Shown here: in pieces, positions 53,806 to 63,860 of the stretch
Layout: the number at the start of each line of letters is the position of its first letter
Numbering within the stretch: position 1 is the first letter of the stretch
DNA from: Dickeya undicola
GTDB taxonomy: Bacteria > Pseudomonadota > Gammaproteobacteria > Enterobacterales > Enterobacteriaceae
NCBI RefSeq assembly: GCF_000784735.1
Contig: NZ_JSYG01000001.1
Span: forward strand, 1-64,000
Direction: 5' to 3'
DNA length: 64,000 bases
Position numbers and translations under genes: made by a program
Notes under the pieces: model-generated
Told to the model about the DNA's origin: nothing
The model's database searches: none
Seen by the model: only the letters and a program-made list of their open reading frames with translations

Positions 53806-55737
53806 TCAGTAACGCCGCTGCCACTCGTTGTCCATCAGCAACGTTGTCGGGCGCTGTTGCATCAGGCTACGGTAGAAAACATCATAGGCCAGTACATTTT
53901 TGACGTATCCCCGCGTTTCGGAAAATGGAATGCTTTCCACAAAGGCAATCGCATCAACACGGCCATCACTGTCTTTCAACCAGTTACTCACCCGCGATGG
54001 CCCGGCGTTATAGGCAGCGGATGCCAAAATGCGGTTCTGGCCGAACGACTGGTACACAGAGTCCAAATAGCTGGTGCCAAGCTGGATATTCATCTGCGGA
54101 TCCAGTAACTGGCTGCTGTTGGTATAGCTGGCAATATTAAACATTTCAGCAGTGTGCTGCGCAGTGGCTGGCATCAGTTGCATCAGGCCAGCGGCTCCCA
54201 CGGCGGAACGCGCTTGCGGATTCCAGGCGCTTTCCTGACGGGCTATCGCCATAGCATAACTCTGGCTGATCCCCTTACCTTGCGTTGCCCGACGGAAATC
54301 ATCATTCCATGCCAACGGGAAGCGTTCCTCCAGATTGTCCCAGAGTTTCGCCACAATTGTGGCCTGGACACTCAGGTCATACCAATGCTGTTCGAAGGCA
54401 AAACGCGCCAACGCTTCCTGCTGCGGCCGCTCCCGGCTGGCCACCAGCCCTGCCCATTCTGAACGAGCCAGGCTTTCCAGTCCCCAAAACATCAGTTCGC
54501 GTACCCGCGCCACTTCTGGTAGTTGCCCGATAGAACGATCCGGTTTAGCGGCAATCATAATGGTCAGCGGATAGTTCACATTGAGCTTTTGCGCGGCGGC
54601 CATCGGGTAAAAACCACGAATCGTCATCAGCTCACGCAGTTGGTTCTCGCCTTCCTGCTTTTGCCCTTGTTCGATCAACAGTATCGCTCGCCAGTAGCGC
54701 CACTCATCCTTTTGCTGCACATCGACCGGCAAGCGCGCCATCCATTGTTTCAGCCCCGGCCTATCTCCCTGTCCCAATGCCATGCGAACGCGCCGTTCCA
54801 ACAGAGGTACAGAAGCACTACGCAAAATGACGGCATCACGCCAGCGCACCTGCTCATCGGTAGCATCGCTACTCATCAGACGCCAGGCGATGTCATCCTC
54901 CATGCTCTGGCGCTCCTGTGGACGCATTTTTTGCAGGCGAATCAGTTGCGGCAGCAACGCCCGCGCCTCATCCGGATCCTGACGTGCAATGCGGTTGAAT
55001 GCTGATAATACGGCTCTTCGGGTAAAATCCGTCGGGCCGACAGAACGAGCAAAACGCTCGATCGTTTTAGGGTTACTTTGCAATCTTAGTAACGCGTCAG
55101 TGATGGTCTTGTAATCTGCTGGCAATTGTCTGGAAAGATGATTCACCAGACCGGCACTACCTGCATCCATCGCCAGCCGCATCCGTTCAAGAACCATGAG
55201 CGACGTCAAGCCGCCCTGCTGCTGCCAGGCAGAAAATAACTTGTCACAGGTCGACGGCAATGAGCGTCCGGTCAGCCAGATTTCACGGGTCTGTTCCCAA
55301 ACGCCTTGCGGTTGCCCCACCATGACTTTGGCATACAGATAGTTGCAGAGAGAGGCGACCGGCTTGGGTTGCTCCGGGCTGAACACCAGCAGGCCATTCC
55401 AGTCCTGACGTCGAGCCAGTTCATTGATAAAGCTGTTATTGAGCGTGCGTACCGCAGGCAGTGTCGGATGCGAAGCCATAAACTGTTTGACCTGCGCCTC
55501 GCTAACCGTCGATAAATCCTGCGTCAGCGCCCGGTATTCCAGATAAGGGTAAAGCGGGTAATCACGTAATGTCGGCATTAGCTGGGAAACCACATCCATC
55601 TGGTTATTGTCCCACGCAGACTTTACTTGCTGATAACGTTGCCGCTGCTCATCCAGAGAGTCCGCTAGCGCCTGACACGATACACCAATGAGACACAGCA
55701 CGGCGGCCACATATCGCCAATACCCCAATTTGAACAT
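53806..55737 (-). CDS. slt: Soluble lytic murein transglycosylase Slt70
   Basis: Slt cleaves peptidoglycan between MurNAc and GlcNAc, forming 1,6-anhydro ends. A signal peptide of about 25 residues (ending SCQALA) precedes a long alpha-superhelical U domain, then the lysozyme-like catalytic domain with the glutamate E502 in AMAIARQESAWNP and the AYNAGPSRV motif. I start at ATG 55737 (643 residues, E. coli 645), with AGGG 5 nt upstream; earlier in-frame starts would place residues before the signal peptide. It follows trpR upstream, as in E. coli. Confidence 0.96.
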   Translation of the reverse strand: MFKLGYWRYVAAVLCLIGVSCQALADSLDEQRQRYQQVKSAWDNNQMDVVSQLMPTLRDYPLYPYLEYRALTQDLSTVSEAQVKQFMASHPTLPAVRTLNNSFINELARRQDWNGLLVFSPEQPKPVASLCNYLYAKVMVGQPQGVWEQTREIWLTGRSLPSTCDKLFSAWQQQGGLTSLMVLERMRLAMDAGSAGLVNHLSRQLPADYKTITDALLRLQSNPKTIERFARSVGPTDFTRRAVLSAFNRIARQDPDEARALLPQLIRLQKMRPQERQSMEDDIAWRLMSSDATDEQVRWRDAVILRSASVPLLERRVRMALGQGDRPGLKQWMARLPVDVQQKDEWRYWRAILLIEQGQKQEGENQLRELMTIRGFYPMAAAQKLNVNYPLTIMIAAKPDRSIGQLPEVARVRELMFWGLESLARSEWAGLVASRERPQQEALARFAFEQHWYDLSVQATIVAKLWDNLEERFPLAWNDDFRRATQGKGISQSYAMAIARQESAWNPQARSAVGAAGLMQLMPATAQHTAEMFNIASYTNSSQLLDPQMNIQLGTSYLDSVYQSFGQNRILASAAYNAGPSRVSNWLKDSDGRVDAIAFVESIPFSETRGYVKNVLAYDVFYRSLMQQRPTTLLMDNEWQRRY

Positions 55738-56193
55738 AACTGCCCTGACCTCACTCGTTATCGTTTCCAACATTACCGCCAAACATCCTCATCGATGTTC
55801 ACGACAATCGTCCTCATACCGATGACACCCGCACTGCATTGGCTGACGTTAGTTTTTTCAAACTAAATCAGTGTGGCATATCCTACCCGGCAACGATACG
55901 CCGAAAGCAGCTTAAAACAGAACGAAATTCGCAGCGTTACTCCCCTTTTACCAGAGCGCCCGCAGTTTCGGCTGATATTCACCCCAATGATTCCATCGTG
56001 GGTGGAAGCTGCCTCCCAGAGTCAGCAACACGATGACGGGATGGCTGGGATCACGCGGCGAAAACAGCTAAACTCCGTCAACAGTAAATTCCTTTTACCG
56101 GCAGCGTCAGCGCGCTTCCGGTATCATGCCCCTACAGGCGCCATGCTTTTAATGGCATAACGCTAAACTGGACAGAAAGAGGCTCAGAGCAAC
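55738..56193. other. Divergent intergenic region between slt and ettA
   Basis: No gene is supported in this 456-bp stretch. It must hold the two divergent promoters. I see no strong operator or hairpin. Confidence 0.5.
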
Positions 56194-57858
56194 GTGGCTC
56201 AATACGTTTACACCATGCATCGCGTCGGCAAGGTTGTGCCGCCGAAGCGCCATATCCTGAAAAATATTTCCCTCAGTTTTTTCCCAGGTGCCAAAATCGG
56301 CGTGCTGGGTCTGAACGGGGCGGGTAAATCCACCCTGCTGCGCATCATGGCCGGGATTGATAAAGACATCGAAGGCGAAGCCCGCCCGCAACCAGGGATC
56401 AAGATCGGTTACCTGCCTCAGGAACCCCAGCTAAATCTGGAACATACCGTCCGTGAAGCGGTTGAAGAGGCTGTCAGCGACGTGAAACGCGCGCTGACTC
56501 GTCTGGATGAAGTCTATGCCGCCTATGCCGACCCAGAGGCCGACTTTGACAAGCTGGCGAAAGAACAGGGTGAGCTGGAATCGATTATTCAGGCTCAGGA
56601 CGGTCATAATCTCGATAACCAGCTTGAGCGGGCCGCTGATGCGCTGCGCCTGCCGCCGTGGGAAGCGAAAATCGCCAACCTCTCCGGGGGGGAACGTCGC
56701 CGCGTCGCAATCTGCCGCCTGTTGCTGGAAAAACCGGACATGCTGCTGCTCGACGAACCTACCAACCACCTGGATGCGGAATCGGTCGCCTGGCTGGAAC
56801 GTTTCCTGCACGACTACGAAGGCACCGTCGTTGCCATCACCCATGACCGCTACTTCCTTGATAACGTTGCTGGCTGGATTCTGGAGCTAGACCGCGGCGA
56901 AGGGATTCCGTGGGAAGGCAACTACTCGTCCTGGCTGGAACAGAAAGATCAGCGTCTGGCACAGGAAGCCTCCACCGAAGCCGCTCGTCGTAAATCCATC
57001 GAGAAAGAGCTGGAGTGGGTGCGTCAGAATCCGAAGGGCCGTCAGGCCAAGGGCAAGGCACGCTTGGCTCGTTTCGACGAACTCAACAGCGTCGAATACC
57101 AGAAACGCAACGAAACCAGCGAACTGTTCATTCCGCCTGGCCCACGCCTTGGCGACAAAGTGCTGGAAGTGCAGAATCTCACCAAATCCTACGGTGACCG
57201 GGTGCTGATTGATAACCTGTCGTTCGCCATCCCGAAAGGCTCCATCGTCGGGATTATCGGCCCCAACGGTGCCGGTAAATCGACCCTGTTCCGTATGTTG
57301 TCCGCGCAGGAACAGCCGGACTCCGGTACAATCTCGCTGGGCGAAACGGTGCAACTGGCGTCAGTGGATCAGTTCCGCGACAAAATGGACGGCAGCAAGA
57401 CCGTATGGGAAGAAGTCTCCGGCGGTCAGGACATTATGCGTATCGGTAATTTCGAGATCCCGAGCCGCGCCTATGTCGGCCGCTTCAACTTCAAAGGCGT
57501 CGATCAGGGCAAACGTATCGGGGAGCTCTCTGGCGGCGAACGTGGTCGCGTGCACCTGGCAAAACTACTGCAGGTTGGCGGCAACATGCTGCTGCTTGAC
57601 GAACCAACCAACGACCTGGATATCGAAACCCTGCGCGCGCTGGAAAACGCCCTGCTGGAATTCCCCGGTTGCGCTATGGTGATTTCCCATGACCGCTGGT
57701 TCCTGGACCGTATCGCTACCCACATCATCGACTATCAGGATGAAGGCAAGGTGGAATTCTTTGAAGGCAACTTCACAGAATACGAAGAGTACAAGAAGCG
57801 TACTCTGGGTGCGGAAGCACTGGAGCCGCATCGTATCAAGTACAAGAAAATGGCGTGA
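56194..57858 (+). CDS. ettA: Energy-dependent translational throttle protein EttA (ABC-F)
   Basis: EttA binds the ribosomal E site and gates entry into elongation according to the ATP/ADP ratio. It is an ABC-F protein with two ATPase domains and no membrane part. Walker A motifs are at residues 39-47 (GLNGAGKST) and 356-364 (GPNGAGKST), with signature motifs LSGGERRRVAI and LSGGERGRVHL. The arm and the P-site tRNA-interaction linker lie between. The 554 residues compare with 555 in E. coli. The start codon is GTG. Two tandem hairpins follow the gene. Confidence 0.97.
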   Translation: MAQYVYTMHRVGKVVPPKRHILKNISLSFFPGAKIGVLGLNGAGKSTLLRIMAGIDKDIEGEARPQPGIKIGYLPQEPQLNLEHTVREAVEEAVSDVKRALTRLDEVYAAYADPEADFDKLAKEQGELESIIQAQDGHNLDNQLERAADALRLPPWEAKIANLSGGERRRVAICRLLLEKPDMLLLDEPTNHLDAESVAWLERFLHDYEGTVVAITHDRYFLDNVAGWILELDRGEGIPWEGNYSSWLEQKDQRLAQEASTEAARRKSIEKELEWVRQNPKGRQAKGKARLARFDELNSVEYQKRNETSELFIPPGPRLGDKVLEVQNLTKSYGDRVLIDNLSFAIPKGSIVGIIGPNGAGKSTLFRMLSAQEQPDSGTISLGETVQLASVDQFRDKMDGSKTVWEEVSGGQDIMRIGNFEIPSRAYVGRFNFKGVDQGKRIGELSGGERGRVHLAKLLQVGGNMLLLDEPTNDLDIETLRALENALLEFPGCAMVISHDRWFLDRIATHIIDYQDEGKVEFFEGNFTEYEEYKKRTLGAEALEPHRIKYKKMA

Positions 57859-57872
57859 CATTGCGTCAGCCC

Positions 57873-57900
57873 GCTGTTGCGGCGTCTTCGCCGCAACAGC
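57873..57900 (+). other. First of two hairpins after ettA
   Basis: GCTGTTGCGGCG (57873-57884) and CGCCGCAACAGC (57889-57900) form a perfect 12-bp stem capped by a UCUU loop. The terminator hairpin begins at the next base. It has no T-run of its own and probably protects the 3' end. Confidence 0.8.
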
Positions 57901-57929
57901 AAAAGCCCGCCAACCGGCGGGCTTTTTTT
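57901..57929 (+). terminator. ettA terminator
   Basis: AAAAGCCCGCC (57901-57911) pairs with GGCGGGCTTTT (57916-57926) around AACC, followed by T residues to 57929. Confidence 0.95.
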
Positions 57930-58040
57930 ATGGTCAACGTAACACCATATCCTGTGAGGTCGTCATGGCTTTAACCATTTCCACTCGACCGTCGTTGACT
58001 CAATCAGGTGTGGCCCAATGACCACCACACCTCGCAGCTA

Positions 58041-59747
58041 TCAAAATGTTTCCCAGTTCTGGTCGTTACGGCTTGATCTGCCCGCACCAATAGCGGCTAC
58101 CGCTGGGATAGGTTGCGCGATGGGTCGGGATGGCAATGAAGCACGAGCTACCTCGATGTCCTTGTGATGGCGCAATTTGAAGACCGCCACCGCCTGAGTC
58201 AAACGTTCAGCCTGAGATTCCAGTGAGACAGCAGCAGCCGAAGCCTCCTGCACCAACGCGGCGTTTTGCTGAGTTGTGCCCTCCATCTCCAGCACAGCCT
58301 GATTGACCTGACCGATTCCCCGGCTTTGCTCATCAGATGCTGAAGCAATTTCGCCCATGATATCTGTCACACTCACGACGGCTTTCACAATCTCTTCCAT
58401 CGTGCTACCGGCTCTGGCAACCAGCTCCGAGCCGGTATCCACCAACCGGCTGGATTCACCAATCAGAGATTCGATCTCTTTCGCCGCCTGCGCACTACGC
58501 TGTGCCAGACTGCGGACCTCTCCGGCAACCACCGCGAACCCCCTCCCCTGTTCGCCAGCACGGGCCGCTTCTACAGCAGCGTTCAGTGCCAGAATATTGG
58601 TCTGGAAAGCAATGCTATTGATAACACTGGTGATCTCAGAAATTTTCTTCGAACTGGATGAGATGTCCCCCATGGTTTTCACCACATCCTGCACGATATT
58701 GCCACCCTGCTCCGCCTTGCCGGAGGCGTTACGCGCCAGCTGGCTAGCGTGGTTGGCGTTATCCGAGTTCTGTTTCACTGTGGAGGTCAGTTCTTCCATG
58801 CTGGCAGCCGTCTGCTCTAGCGCTGCCGCCTGTTGCTCCGTGCGAGAAGAAAGATCGACGTTACCGACGCTGATTTCGGAAGCGCCCTGATAAATAGAGT
58901 CGGCACCTTCACGAACTACTGTCACAGTATTGGTTAACGACTCCTGCATGTGTTGCAGGTTTTGGCCCAGAATACCGATTTCGTTACGACCCAAATTTTC
59001 AGCTGGCTGCGTCAGGTCGCCCTGTGCAATTTTTTGGATACGAGTCATCAGCACATTGACCGGCACCAGAATCGCCCGACGGATCACCAGATAAGTCAAT
59101 GCCGCCAGCAGAATAGCCAGAATGAACGATACGCCCATCAGGATATTTCCCAGGCGAGCATTATGAGCAGCCAGCGTATTAATATTGTTCGCATGGTCCG
59201 TCAGGTATTTGACTTCCTTTCGTACCTGCAAGGCATAATTGATATCCAACCGCCGCGCCAGTGTCGTTTCCAGTTCAATGGTGCTTTCGAACTCGCCGTT
59301 ACGCACAAACTCCACCATTGGCACCATGACCTTGTCCCGATAGACGGTGTAATTGGTGTTCAAGTCAGCATCAAACGCCTTCTCTGTATCCGATTTATCG
59401 GTACGAGCCATATATTCATCAAAGCGCTTCTGTGAGCTTTTGATGCGTTCTACACCTTCATTGAAGGCCTGATTATAGGAATCTTTATCACCAATACGTG
59501 ATGCCGCTACAGCTTGCACCAGCAACTGACGGGAAACACGAAGCTGGTCCATGCTGCTACTGATCCCAGCCCGAATATCAGAAACAAGATTAGCCCGCTC
59601 CAGAAAGGCATTACTCTGTTTGAGAAAATAACTAGCAGTACCAATTGAGAGAGCAAATAGAATCAGAATAATAGTTAACAGCGTGATAAAAAGCGTCACA
59701 AGACGAATGTTATTTATGGAAGAGATATTCCCTTTTTGTTCTGCCAT
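58041..59747 (-). CDS. Methyl-accepting chemotaxis protein
   Basis: A full-length transmembrane chemoreceptor of 568 residues. The first membrane helix is at 15-42, a periplasmic helical-bundle sensor of about 155 residues follows, and the second helix is at 201-222. A HAMP domain runs to about 275. The highly conserved signalling tip is around 380-415 ([22 protein letters not shown]). Flanking helices carry E/Q-rich methylation sites. The C-terminus NWETF is the CheR/CheB-tethering pentapeptide, so this is a high-abundance type receptor. The ligand is unknown. It is an orphan, far from any che or flagellar gene in the window. Confidence 0.94.
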   Translation of the reverse strand: MAEQKGNISSINNIRLVTLFITLLTIILILFALSIGTASYFLKQSNAFLERANLVSDIRAGISSSMDQLRVSRQLLVQAVAASRIGDKDSYNQAFNEGVERIKSSQKRFDEYMARTDKSDTEKAFDADLNTNYTVYRDKVMVPMVEFVRNGEFESTIELETTLARRLDINYALQVRKEVKYLTDHANNINTLAAHNARLGNILMGVSFILAILLAALTYLVIRRAILVPVNVLMTRIQKIAQGDLTQPAENLGRNEIGILGQNLQHMQESLTNTVTVVREGADSIYQGASEISVGNVDLSSRTEQQAAALEQTAASMEELTSTVKQNSDNANHASQLARNASGKAEQGGNIVQDVVKTMGDISSSSKKISEITSVINSIAFQTNILALNAAVEAARAGEQGRGFAVVAGEVRSLAQRSAQAAKEIESLIGESSRLVDTGSELVARAGSTMEEIVKAVVSVTDIMGEIASASDEQSRGIGQVNQAVLEMEGTTQQNAALVQEASAAAVSLESQAERLTQAVAVFKLRHHKDIEVARASLPSRPIAQPIPAVAAIGAGRSSRNDQNWETF

Positions 59748-60209
59748 TCCGGTTTCTCACTTTCACTACAGGATGCTGATCACCCCCGCTGCGCCAGCAG
59801 CAGAAGCACGTATAGCTTTGCGCCATTCATTATTTCCTGACAAACACTGACCACTGCACATAAGTACCCAGGAAGGCGACAGACGTCACACAGGAGCAGG
59901 AAAATAAAACGAGATTTTACTTTAATTGCATTGTTGTTTCTTTAAAAAAGAAAAACCGTGACGACTGTAACATGCTCCGCTGATAAGTGGTCAACAGAAA
60001 CGATCAAGTTCCTTTTTCTGACTACATCATCCACGCATAACATGAGATATGCCCCGAAAAACGCGTTTTCAACCAAAACACGCAAGGGTTAACGCTATTA
60101 AGGTTTGAAAGCCATTGAGGCAAGCGAGAACGTTCCTTGACGAAGCAGACGGACGGCGTGTAATAACACGTGGGCAGAATCTCCGACTCCGTGGAGCACG
60201 CAGTACAGC
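59748..60209. other. Region between the chemoreceptor and the LysR gene
   Basis: 462 bp without a supported gene. The part next to the receptor is AT-rich and should hold its promoter; I could not find a clear sigma-28 promoter. The part next to the LysR stop is GC-richer, with small inverted repeats but no clear terminator. Confidence 0.45.
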
Positions 60210-61106
60210 TTAGCGGGCAGAATAGTCGCGCAATGCCTCAAAGCTCAGGGCGAAATCAATGAAGCAATTGAGAGCAGGTGAGTTCAGTTTACGCCCAGGA
60301 TAAATCAAATACAGCTCGTTGGTGTCTGCACGCCACCCAGATAACAGGCAAACCAGCTCACCACTGTCCAACAGCTCTTGGCACAGAAACTCCGGCAACA
60401 GCGTAATGCCACCGTCGGCCAACGCACAGGCTCGGGCATACAGCAAATTATCGGTCATATGTGATTGCGGTAGCCGCCAAAGGAAATACTCCGCTTCATG
60501 GTGAAACCCCCACTCCGGCCAGGCTCGATGCGCAATACACCGGTGCGACTGCAATTCACGCGGATGCGTGATCGGTGCAGCACTTGCCAGATACCCGGCC
60601 GAAGCGACCAGATAATGTGGCACCCGCCCCAGTGAGCGGCCAATCAGAGAAGAATCCTGCGGCTTGCCGGTACGCAGTGCGGCATCAAATCCTTCCTCCA
60701 CCAGATCGATGACCCGATCGGCAACAACGATATCCAGTGAAACCGCTGGAAAGCGCGTCTGAAACTCCGCGGTCAGTCGCGCCAGTAGCGTCGCCCCCAA
60801 TCCGGCCGGACTGGTAATTCGCAAACGCCCGCTGGGGTTATCGCGCAAATGCTGCATCGCCATCTCGGCGCGTTCGCTGGCTTGACGCATCTCCCGGCAA
60901 TGCACCAGATAGCGTTCACCAGCAAAGGTCAGGTTGAGCTTACGGGTGGTGCGGTTAAACAGCCGCAGCCCCAGTGACTGCTCCAACTGACTGATTCGCA
61001 AGCTAAGGCTCGACTTGGCCATGCCCGCCTGTCTGGCGGCTTCGGTAAAACTGCCGCATTCCGCCACCAGCGTAAATAGCGCCATATCCTGTAATTGTTT
61101 GAACAT
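60210..61106 (-). CDS. LysR-family transcriptional regulator
   Basis: A 298-residue LysR-type regulator. The winged helix-turn-helix is at residues 1-60 (ALFTLVAECGSFTEAARQAG and SSLSLRISQLEQSLG). The rest is the periplasmic-binding-like effector domain. It resembles the CrgA/AaeR-like branch that often controls a divergent oxidoreductase. The oxidoreductase gene begins 110 bp away on the other strand, so it is the likely target, with the operator in the shared gap. The inducer is unknown. Confidence 0.88.
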   Translation of the reverse strand: MFKQLQDMALFTLVAECGSFTEAARQAGMAKSSLSLRISQLEQSLGLRLFNRTTRKLNLTFAGERYLVHCREMRQASERAEMAMQHLRDNPSGRLRITSPAGLGATLLARLTAEFQTRFPAVSLDIVVADRVIDLVEEGFDAALRTGKPQDSSLIGRSLGRVPHYLVASAGYLASAAPITHPRELQSHRCIAHRAWPEWGFHHEAEYFLWRLPQSHMTDNLLYARACALADGGITLLPEFLCQELLDSGELVCLLSGWRADTNELYLIYPGRKLNSPALNCFIDFALSFEALRDYSAR

Positions 61107-61216
61107 GATTGTTCTTCATAGCCGAACACGTCGTTAGTGATTGTCCATCTTATCAGCACTATCGACAGGTTCTACACTGTTATGCAGTCCAACACGCAAC
61201 AATGGAAAAATGCATC

Positions 61217-62218
61217 ATGACAGTAAAAGCAATAGCCGTTGACCCCAGACAACCTGAGAACTTCGTAGAAATCACCGCCGAATTGCCGCAACCCGGCGAG
61301 CACGACCTGTTGGTCGCCGTAAAAGCGGTATCGGTTAACCCGGTAGATACCAAAGTTCATGCTGGGTTGCGTCGGGACGGCCTGCAGCATCCGCGCATTC
61401 TTGGGTGGGACGCCAGCGGCGTGGTGATCAACACCGGCTCAGCAGTTAGCGGTTTTAAACCGGGGGACGAAGTATGGTATGCGGGCGATATCACGCGCCC
61501 CGGCAGCAACAGCACGCACCAACTGGTCGATGCGCGTATCGCCGCGCATAAACCCGCCACACTGGACTGGGCTGAAGCGGCGGCCCTGCCGCTGACAGCA
61601 CTGACCGCCTGGGAAGGATTATTTGAGCATCTGAAAATTCAGGACGCGGCTAAAGGCAAAACGCTGCTGATTATCGGCGGAGCTGGCGGCGTCGGTTCGC
61701 TGGCTATTTCTCTGGCGGCACAGCGCAGCGAAGTGACGATCATCGCTACCGCTTCCCGTCCCGATTCCGCACAATGGTGCCGCGACCGGGGCGCACATCT
61801 GGTGGTGGATTATCGTCATCTGGTGGATGAATTGAAAAAGCAGAATATTGCGCAAGTCGATTACATTTTCTGCCTGAATGATACCGACGGTCACTGGGAT
61901 GCCATCAGCCGGTTAGTCGCCCCAATGGGACACATCTGCACTATCGTGGAAAACACCCGGCCGTTGGACCAGAACCAACTTAAACTGAAAAGCGCGGCAC
62001 TACACTGGGAATTCATGTTTACCCGCAGCATGTTCAGTACACCGGACATCGCACGTCAGGGAGAAATCCTGCGCGAGGTGGCGCAACAAGTGGATAGCGG
62101 GAAATTGCAGGGCACCCTCAGCCAGACGCTTAACGGACTGACAACGACAAGCTTAAAGCAGGCACACGACGCCGTATTGGCTGGTCATATGCGCGGTAAA
62201 ATCGTGATTACGCTCTAG
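61217..62218 (+). CDS. Zinc-independent medium-chain dehydrogenase/reductase (QOR-like alcohol dehydrogenase family)
   Basis: A 333-residue MDR-family oxidoreductase. The GroES-like N-terminal domain includes VSVNPVDTKVHAG and ILGWDASGVV. The NADPH-binding motif GGAGGVGS is at residues 154-161. It lacks the structural-zinc cysteine cluster and the catalytic Cys/His pair, so despite the usual name zinc-binding alcohol dehydrogenase it is likely a zinc-independent quinone or enone reductase. I start at ATG 61217 with GGAA upstream; longer frames (to 61109) run into the LysR promoter region. Its divergent LysR neighbour is the probable regulator. Confidence 0.88.
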   Translation: MTVKAIAVDPRQPENFVEITAELPQPGEHDLLVAVKAVSVNPVDTKVHAGLRRDGLQHPRILGWDASGVVINTGSAVSGFKPGDEVWYAGDITRPGSNSTHQLVDARIAAHKPATLDWAEAAALPLTALTAWEGLFEHLKIQDAAKGKTLLIIGGAGGVGSLAISLAAQRSEVTIIATASRPDSAQWCRDRGAHLVVDYRHLVDELKKQNIAQVDYIFCLNDTDGHWDAISRLVAPMGHICTIVENTRPLDQNQLKLKSAALHWEFMFTRSMFSTPDIARQGEILREVAQQVDSGKLQGTLSQTLNGLTTTSLKQAHDAVLAGHMRGKIVITL

Positions 62219-62252
62219 CACAACATTGACTAGCACGACGTTAATGTAAAAA

Positions 62253-62279
62253 CGCCAGCCGGATGGGCTGGCGCTTTTT
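62253..62279 (+). terminator. Bidirectional terminator between the oxidoreductase and serA
   Basis: CGCCAGCC (62253-62260) pairs with GGCTGGCG (62266-62273), then C and five T residues. On the minus strand T5 also follows, suiting serA. Confidence 0.9.
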
Positions 62280-62324
62280 CATCACACCGAATTATCGGTT
62301 ACAACAACTGGTTTGCACACGTAC

Positions 62325-63557
62325 TTAGTACAGCAAGCGGGCGCGAATGGTGCCAGGGATGGATTTCATCAGTTGCAACGCGGTATCGGCACCGTCGGTT
62401 TCTACATCGATAACCACATAACCGATTTCCGGGCTGGTTTGCAGATACTGCGCCGCAATGTTGATGCCCTGCTCGGCAAAAATGTGGTTAATCTGCGTCA
62501 TGATGCCTGGACGGTTTTCATGAATGTGCAGCAGACGGCTGGCACGGTCGCTGTGCGTCGGCAACGACACTTCCGGGAAATTGACAGCAGACAACGTGGA
62601 GCCATTGTCGGAATACTTCACCAGCTTACCGGCGACTTCATCACCAATGTTCTCCTGCGCTTCCTCGGTGGAACCGCCAATATGCGGTGTCAGGAGCACG
62701 TTATCGAACTCGCACAGCGGCGACAGGAACGGATCGCTATTGGTTGCCGGTTCCTGCGGGAACACGTCGATAGCCGCACCGGAGAGGTGTTTGCTGGCAA
62801 GCGCATTGCTCAGTGCCGAAATGTCCACTACCGTGCCGCGCGAGGCGTTGATCAGGATAGAACCCGGCTTCATCAGCGCCAGTTCTTCAGCACCAATCAT
62901 ATTCTGGGTGCTGTCGGTTTCCGGCACATGCAGGCTGACCACATCGCTCATGTTCAGCAGATCAGACAAATGACGTACCTGTTGGGCGTTACCCAGCGGC
63001 AATTTGCTTTCGATATCGTAGAAATAAACGTGCATCCCCAGGCTTTCGGCCAGAATACCCAGTTGGGTTCCGATGTGACCGTAACCAATAATGCCCAGTT
63101 TCTTACCACGCGCTTCAAAACAGCCAACCGCTTGTTTGTGCCAAATACCGCGGTGAGCTTTGGCGTTGGCGGTCGGAATGCCGCGCAGCAGCAGCAGCAA
63201 TTCGCCGATCACCAGTTCGGCCACGGAGCGGGTATTGGAAAAAGGCGCGTTGAAGACCGGAATACCGCGTTTGGTCGCAGCCGATAGTTCAACCTGATTG
63301 GTGCCGATACAGAAACAACCCACGGCCACCAGTTTCTCGGCAGCAGCGAAAATCTCTTCCGTCAGATGCGTGCGCGATCGAATCCCCACAAAGTGCGCAT
63401 CACGAATCGATGCTTTCAGCGCTTCCGGGTCAAGCGCCCCCTTATGGTATTCAATATTGGTGTAACCTGCGGCGCGCAGATTCTCCAGCGCATTTGGGTG
63501 TACACCCTCCAGCAGCAGAAACTTAATCTTGTCTTTTTCCAGTGATACCTTTGCCAT
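62325..63557 (-). CDS. serA: D-3-phosphoglycerate dehydrogenase
   Basis: SerA oxidises 3-phosphoglycerate with NAD as the first, serine-inhibited step of serine synthesis. The Rossmann motif GYGHIG is at residues 158-163. Catalytic motifs NASRGTVVDI and TPHIGGSTEEAQ and the C-terminal ACT domain (HENRPGIMTQINHIFAEQGIN) are intact. At 410 residues it equals the E. coli enzyme. rpiA lies upstream on the same strand, as in E. coli. Confidence 0.98.
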   Translation of the reverse strand: MAKVSLEKDKIKFLLLEGVHPNALENLRAAGYTNIEYHKGALDPEALKASIRDAHFVGIRSRTHLTEEIFAAAEKLVAVGCFCIGTNQVELSAATKRGIPVFNAPFSNTRSVAELVIGELLLLLRGIPTANAKAHRGIWHKQAVGCFEARGKKLGIIGYGHIGTQLGILAESLGMHVYFYDIESKLPLGNAQQVRHLSDLLNMSDVVSLHVPETDSTQNMIGAEELALMKPGSILINASRGTVVDISALSNALASKHLSGAAIDVFPQEPATNSDPFLSPLCEFDNVLLTPHIGGSTEEAQENIGDEVAGKLVKYSDNGSTLSAVNFPEVSLPTHSDRASRLLHIHENRPGIMTQINHIFAEQGINIAAQYLQTSPEIGYVVIDVETDGADTALQLMKSIPGTIRARLLY

Positions 63558-63805
63558 TTCCCGACCTTATTTTCAGACTTCAGATATGACGGTTTGCAAA
63601 CCGGTCTGTGCAAACATAACAAAAAATACGCAAGCGGCAATACAAACGATTGCCTACCCATTTTTTCGCGTCACCTCACTCAGACGGTTTCATGGCAAAA
63701 AATACTGCCAACCACCAGACGAACCACACAGGGATGATGCGAAATAAGAAAAACTGATATTAAGTACCAAAAATGAGCCGTTAAGAATAGCTGGATTTTT
63801 TAGAT
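63558..63805. other. serA upstream region
   Basis: No gene is visible between serA and the rpiA terminator. In E. coli this interval contains the Lrp-regulated serA promoters. The part from 63740 is AT-rich, but I cannot fix a promoter. Confidence 0.45.
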
Positions 63806-63838
63806 AAAAAAATCCGGCCGCCGTTAGCGTCACCGGAT
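63806..63838 (-). terminator. rpiA terminator
   Basis: Read leftward, ATCCGG (63838-63833) and CCGGAT (63817-63812) close an imperfect stem and are followed by seven T residues (63812-63806), about 22 bp after the rpiA stop. Confidence 0.8.
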
Positions 63839-63860
63839 GTTGGCAAGAAGCAACAACGAT

